A DNA stretch of 25,649 nt from CAYVAP01 sp964343195 (GTDB taxonomy: Bacteria > Bacteroidota > Bacteroidia > J057): positions 1 to 25,649 of the forward strand of contig CAYFIR010000098.1 of assembly GCA_964343195.1 (NCBI GenBank). Reading direction: 5' to 3'. Positions 23,688-25,649 of this stretch are shown here, in pieces. The stretch's first letter is position 1; each line of letters begins with the position of its first letter. The translations under genes were made by a program, and so were the position numbers. The notes below the pieces were generated by a model. It was not told where the DNA came from. It saw only the letters and a program-made list of their open reading frames with translations, and did not search any database.

Positions 23688-24587
23688 TTTCTTCTCTGCT
23701 ATTCTTAGCCGGGCGCTGCGCGCTCGGGGATTTTGTGCGATTTCTGCCTCGGAGGGCATAATGGCTTTGCGGGTGATGAGTTTCCAGGGGCTCAGGGAAT
23801 TGCCGTAAAAGTCTTTCTCCTCTTTCCCATCAAAATTCCCACTGCGGAGAAAGCGCTTCACCATACGGTCTTCCAGCGAATGATAGCTGATGACCGCCAA
23901 CCGTCCTCCCGGTGCCAGTACTTGCAATGCACCATTTAGCAGTTTGGCCAGCGACTCCAGTTCCCCATTCACTGCGATGCGCAATCCCTGATAGACCTGA
24001 GCCAGGTACTTGGCCTGACGCTTGGGGGGAATAGCTCGCTCCAGCGCTTGCTTCAGGTCGTTGGTCGTCTGCAAAGGCCGACGGTTGCGGTACTCGACGA
24101 TTACCCTGGCCGCTTTCCGTGCAGCGGGCACTTCACCGAAACGATGCAAAACCTGGGCGATTTCTTCCTCCTCATATTCATTGAGCAGCACCTGGGCACT
24201 GAATTCCTGATTGGGATTCATCCGCATATCCAGCGGTGCATCAAACCGAAAACTAAACCCCCGATCAGGGGTGTCAATCTGATGAGAGCTGATTCCCAGA
24301 TCAGCCAAAATCCCGCTTACGGGAACCAGGCTCCGCTCCTGCAAAGCCGTTTCAAGGAACTTAAAATCCTCCGCCACAAACACCAGCCGATCATCTTCGA
24401 TGAGATTTGCCTTGGCATCCGGATCTCGATCAAATGCCACCAGACTTCCACCTTCCAATCTCCTCAGGATTTCCCGACTATGCCCTCCCCCTCCAAAAGT
24501 TACATCCACATACCGCCCCCCCTTCTTCAGATCCAGCCCATCGACTGATTCGTTTAGCAGGACTGGGATATGGTATTCATTGTTCAT
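23673..24587 (-). CDS. rsmH: 16S rRNA m4C1402 methyltransferase RsmH
   Basis: 304 aa from ATG 24587. It methylates N4 of C1402 in 16S rRNA, using S-adenosylmethionine; also called MraW. Visible are HIPVLLNESVDGL (6-18), the SAM-binding VDVTFGGGGHSREIL, AFDRDPDA, ILADLGISSHQID, RGFSFRFDAPLDMRM, RIAVNGEL and ISYHSLEDRMVKRFL. A start at 24629 would add 14 hydrophobic residues unlike the family and is rejected. Both ends lie inside TGTTCAN heptamer arrays, which supply the MNNE N-terminal codons and the C-terminal IEQ-stop. Confidence 0.97.
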   Translation of the reverse strand: MNNEYHIPVLLNESVDGLDLKKGGRYVDVTFGGGGHSREILRRLEGGSLVAFDRDPDAKANLIEDDRLVFVAEDFKFLETALQERSLVPVSGILADLGISSHQIDTPDRGFSFRFDAPLDMRMNPNQEFSAQVLLNEYEEEEIAQVLHRFGEVPAARKAARVIVEYRNRRPLQTTNDLKQALERAIPPKRQAKYLAQVYQGLRIAVNGELESLAKLLNGALQVLAPGGRLAVISYHSLEDRMVKRFLRSGNFDGKEEKDFYGNSLSPWKLITRKAIMPSEAEIAQNPRARSARLRIAEKKLIEQ

Positions 24588-24608
24588 TAATCTTGATTCA
24601 TTGATCAG
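24574..24608 (+). repeat. TGTTCAN heptamer array at the rsmH 5' end
   Basis: Five phased units TATTCAT, TGTTCAT, TAATCTT, GATTCAT, TGATCAG. The rsmH start codon (24585-24587) and the next codons lie in it. Confidence 0.75.
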
Positions 24609-24645
24609 TACAAAAAGAATGATAATCACTGATCTGCCTTCCTAC

Positions 24646-24680
24646 TGATCAATGTTCAATGAACGCTGTTCACTGTTCAT
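24646..24680 (+). repeat. TGTTCAN heptamer array at the mraZ 3' end
   Basis: Five phased units TGATCAA, TGTTCAA, TGAACGC, TGTTCAC, TGTTCAT. The mraZ stop (24670) and the codons for Asn-Glu-Gln lie in it. It closely resembles the array at the rsmH 3' end. Confidence 0.8.
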
Positions 24681-25125
24681 TTTCCCCACTCATTACCTCT
24701 TCAGCCAGCTCCTCAAAATCAAATTCTGGCTCCTCCATCCACTTCTCATAGGCTTCCTTATCCCACATCTCCACCTTATCGATTTGCGCCACCAGGATAA
24801 GGTCTTTTTCCAGCTTAGCGTGCTCCATCAGGCGCTTGGGCACCAGCACACGGCCATTGCCGTCGAGGGTTACCCGAGTCGCACCGTTGAGAAACATGCG
24901 CAGAAAGGCCCGATTCTTCTTCACGTACTGATTGCGCGATTGCAACCGCTTCAGCTCCTCCTCCCAAACCGGAATGGGGTACAGGGTCAGACACTGATCC
25001 AGTCCCCGGTTGATGACGAATTCATTCTGCTGATCCTCGGGCAACTGCTTACGGAGGCCAGCAGGCATCAAGAAGCGCCCTTTAGCATCCAGTTTACAGT
25101 CATATTCTCCGATCAGTGAAATCAT
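24670..25125 (-). CDS. mraZ: Transcriptional regulator MraZ
   Basis: 151 aa. A DNA-binding protein with two SpoVT/AbrB-like MraZ domains, each with the DxKGR/DxxGR signature: LDAKGRFLMPAGLR (12-25) and LDGNGRVLVPKRLM (87-100). In E. coli MraZ forms ring oligomers and represses the dcw promoter through direct TGGGN repeats with 10-bp spacing. The same kind of site lies 44-68 bp upstream of this gene, so autoregulation is likely. The acidic C-terminal tail (FDFEELAEEVMSGENEQ) is partly encoded by a heptamer array. ATG 25125 has a weak purine-rich region upstream. Confidence 0.97.
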   Translation of the reverse strand: MISLIGEYDCKLDAKGRFLMPAGLRKQLPEDQQNEFVINRGLDQCLTLYPIPVWEEELKRLQSRNQYVKKNRAFLRMFLNGATRVTLDGNGRVLVPKRLMEHAKLEKDLILVAQIDKVEMWDKEAYEKWMEEPEFDFEELAEEVMSGENEQ

Positions 25126-25150
25126 TCCATCTCAATTACCTTCCATTGTG

Positions 25151-25194
25151 TAAATATACGGGAAAAGCTCCCACATATTCCCACTTCCTCCCAC
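25151..25194 (-). promoter_or_regulatory. MraZ operator (three TGGGA boxes) and candidate dcw promoter
   Basis: On the minus strand TGGGA occurs at 25193-25189, 25183-25179 and 25173-25169, exactly 10 bp apart, each preceded by G (GTGGGA). This matches the TGGGN-N5 direct repeats bound by MraZ in E. coli. Just downstream, TATATTTA (25158-25151) resembles the TAnnTTTG -7 box with one mismatch at the last position; the boxes would then cover the -33 region, fitting repression. No TTG is seen at -33. Confidence 0.8.
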
Positions 25195-25197
25195 TAT

Positions 25198-25206
25198 TTA
25201 TCCACA
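25198..25206 (+). promoter_or_regulatory. Perfect DnaA-box sequence upstream of the MraZ operator
   Basis: TTATCCACA, an exact match to the DnaA box TTATNCACA, 4 bp from the third MraZ box. Only one copy is seen. DnaA is known to act on division genes in some bacteria (for example upstream of ftsL in Bacillus), but a single 9-mer can be chance. Confidence 0.4.
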
Positions 25207-25345
25207 TTTTAATGTAGTCTACTAAGAAAGTCAAGTCTGAGTTACAAATAATTAGCAATTCTAAAAATATCATCCAATAAATCCAACCAAATGAGCCATC
25301 TTGCACATATTGTCAGCATTTACACAGAAATAGTTAGCATATCAA

Positions 25346-25466
25346 GGTGGGAGAAAAGGGGAAATTTTGGGGGTTTGTGGGGGAAGAAGTGGGAGATGGG
25401 GGGAGAAAGTGGTCGAAAAGGCGAGAAAATGGGGACGAAAAGTGCAGGTATTGGCGCTGGTGGGAG
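25346..25466 (+). repeat. Purine-rich tract with GTGGGAG words, opposite orientation to the MraZ boxes
   Basis: GTGGGAG occurs at 25347-25353, 25389-25395 and 25460-25466. Between the first two, G-clusters follow a 10-bp step: TGGGAG at 25348, GGGGAA at 25358, TGGGGG at 25368 and TGGGGG at 25378. GTGGGAG is also the exact word of MraZ boxes 1 and 3. The strand is almost purely G and A for long stretches. Open frames across it look like low-complexity shadows. Confidence 0.55.
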
Positions 25467-25472
25467 AACCCC

Positions 25473-25516
25473 AAAAACGGAAAACTCGCCTGTTTCTTTC
25501 AGGAAACAGACGAGTT
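25473..25516 (-). terminator. Terminator hairpin for a minus-strand transcript entering from the right
   Basis: AACTCG-C-CTGTTTC (25483-25496), loop TTTCAG, GAAACAG-A-CGAGTT (25503-25516): a 14-bp stem with one mismatch. On the minus strand it is followed by TTTT, CCG, then TTTTT (25484-25473). This suggests that a minus-strand gene ends to the right of the window, or at its edge. The remaining bases 25517-25649 show no gene. Confidence 0.65.
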
Positions 25517-25649
25517 CAGGAATGAAATATCAGAACGTTTTGTCCAGTAATGCTGACAGGCTTTAGCCTATCCAGCCTAGTGAGAAGTCTTAGCTAACGT
25601 GAGTTTCGGGTATTACCGACTGTTTATCAAAGGTTTATGTAAAAAAGAA

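Noticed and set aside
24588..24629. N-terminal extension of rsmH
   Set aside because: Fourteen hydrophobic residues before the standard start, encoded by spacer repeat DNA.
8218..25125. Absence of murF and ddl from the cluster as a finding
   Set aside because: This is usual for dcw clusters of Bacteroidota.
25115..25135. Two-codon upstream frame ATG-GAA-TGA overlapping the mraZ start
   Set aside because: Probably chance; no ribosome-binding evidence and too short to judge.
25140..25330. Replication origin
   Set aside because: Only one exact DnaA box, no cluster, and no dnaA, dnaN or parAB genes nearby.
25291..25566. Open frames of 91 and 67 aa upstream of mraZ
   Set aside because: They translate a G/A-rich tract into Gly/Lys/Trp-rich low-complexity peptide and cross a terminator hairpin.

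Overview
This window is a chromosomal segment of a Bacteroidota bacterium, probably close to Lewinella/Saprospiraceae. Four things point there. The division and cell-wall (dcw) cluster has the order mraZ-rsmH-ftsL-ftsI-murE-mraY-murD-ftsW-murG-murC-ftsQ-ftsA-ftsZ, without murF or ddl. FtsZ ends in the Bacteroidota-type tail FLHDNVD. At least one promoter matches the Bacteroidota consensus (TTG, about 20 bp, TAnnTTTG). Shine-Dalgarno sequences are weak. The genus is an inference, not shown.

Left part (1-5200): a glyoxylate-shunt module. A RamB/PrpR/ScfR-type XRE regulator (minus strand) is divergent from aceB (malate synthase A) and aceA (isocitrate lyase). The shared intergenic region carries a good aceB promoter and four copies of a GCGAA half-site in palindromic arrangements, a likely operator for the regulator. 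An intrinsic terminator closes the aceBA unit.

Middle part (5200-8217): a small accessory stretch. On the minus strand are an 89-aa hypothetical gene, a DUF4287/DUF5655-type gene broken by a frameshift near its 5' end, and an AlkD-like DNA alkylation repair gene. On the plus strand is a small lipoprotein gene with its own terminator. Sequence around it looks non-coding.

Right part (8218-25125): the complete dcw cluster, transcribed right to left from mraZ to ftsZ. It makes the UDP-MurNAc-pentapeptide precursors (MurC, D, E), lipid I and II (MraY, MurG), the septal synthase (FtsW, FtsI with FtsL and FtsQ) and the Z-ring (FtsA, FtsZ). Upstream of mraZ are three TGGGA boxes with exact 10-bp spacing, the classic MraZ operator, followed by a perfect DnaA-box sequence. 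Further upstream the same GTGGGAG word recurs in the opposite orientation in a purine-rich, partly 10-bp-phased tract.

Three things stand out. (1) MraY has a roughly 60-residue PDZ-like segment inserted in its TM4-TM5 periplasmic loop. (2) A four-helix-bundle (S23/IVP, TIGR02436-like) gene sits between ftsA and ftsZ, bracketed by inverted copies of AATTCGTGATT. (3) Many intergenic spacers here consist of degenerate 7-bp tandem repeats, in a few word families shared between spacers (ATTCGTN, TGTTCAN, GTTGAAN), and some run into the ends of the coding sequences. A strong hairpin terminator between mraY and murD suggests that the cluster is not one uniform transcription unit.
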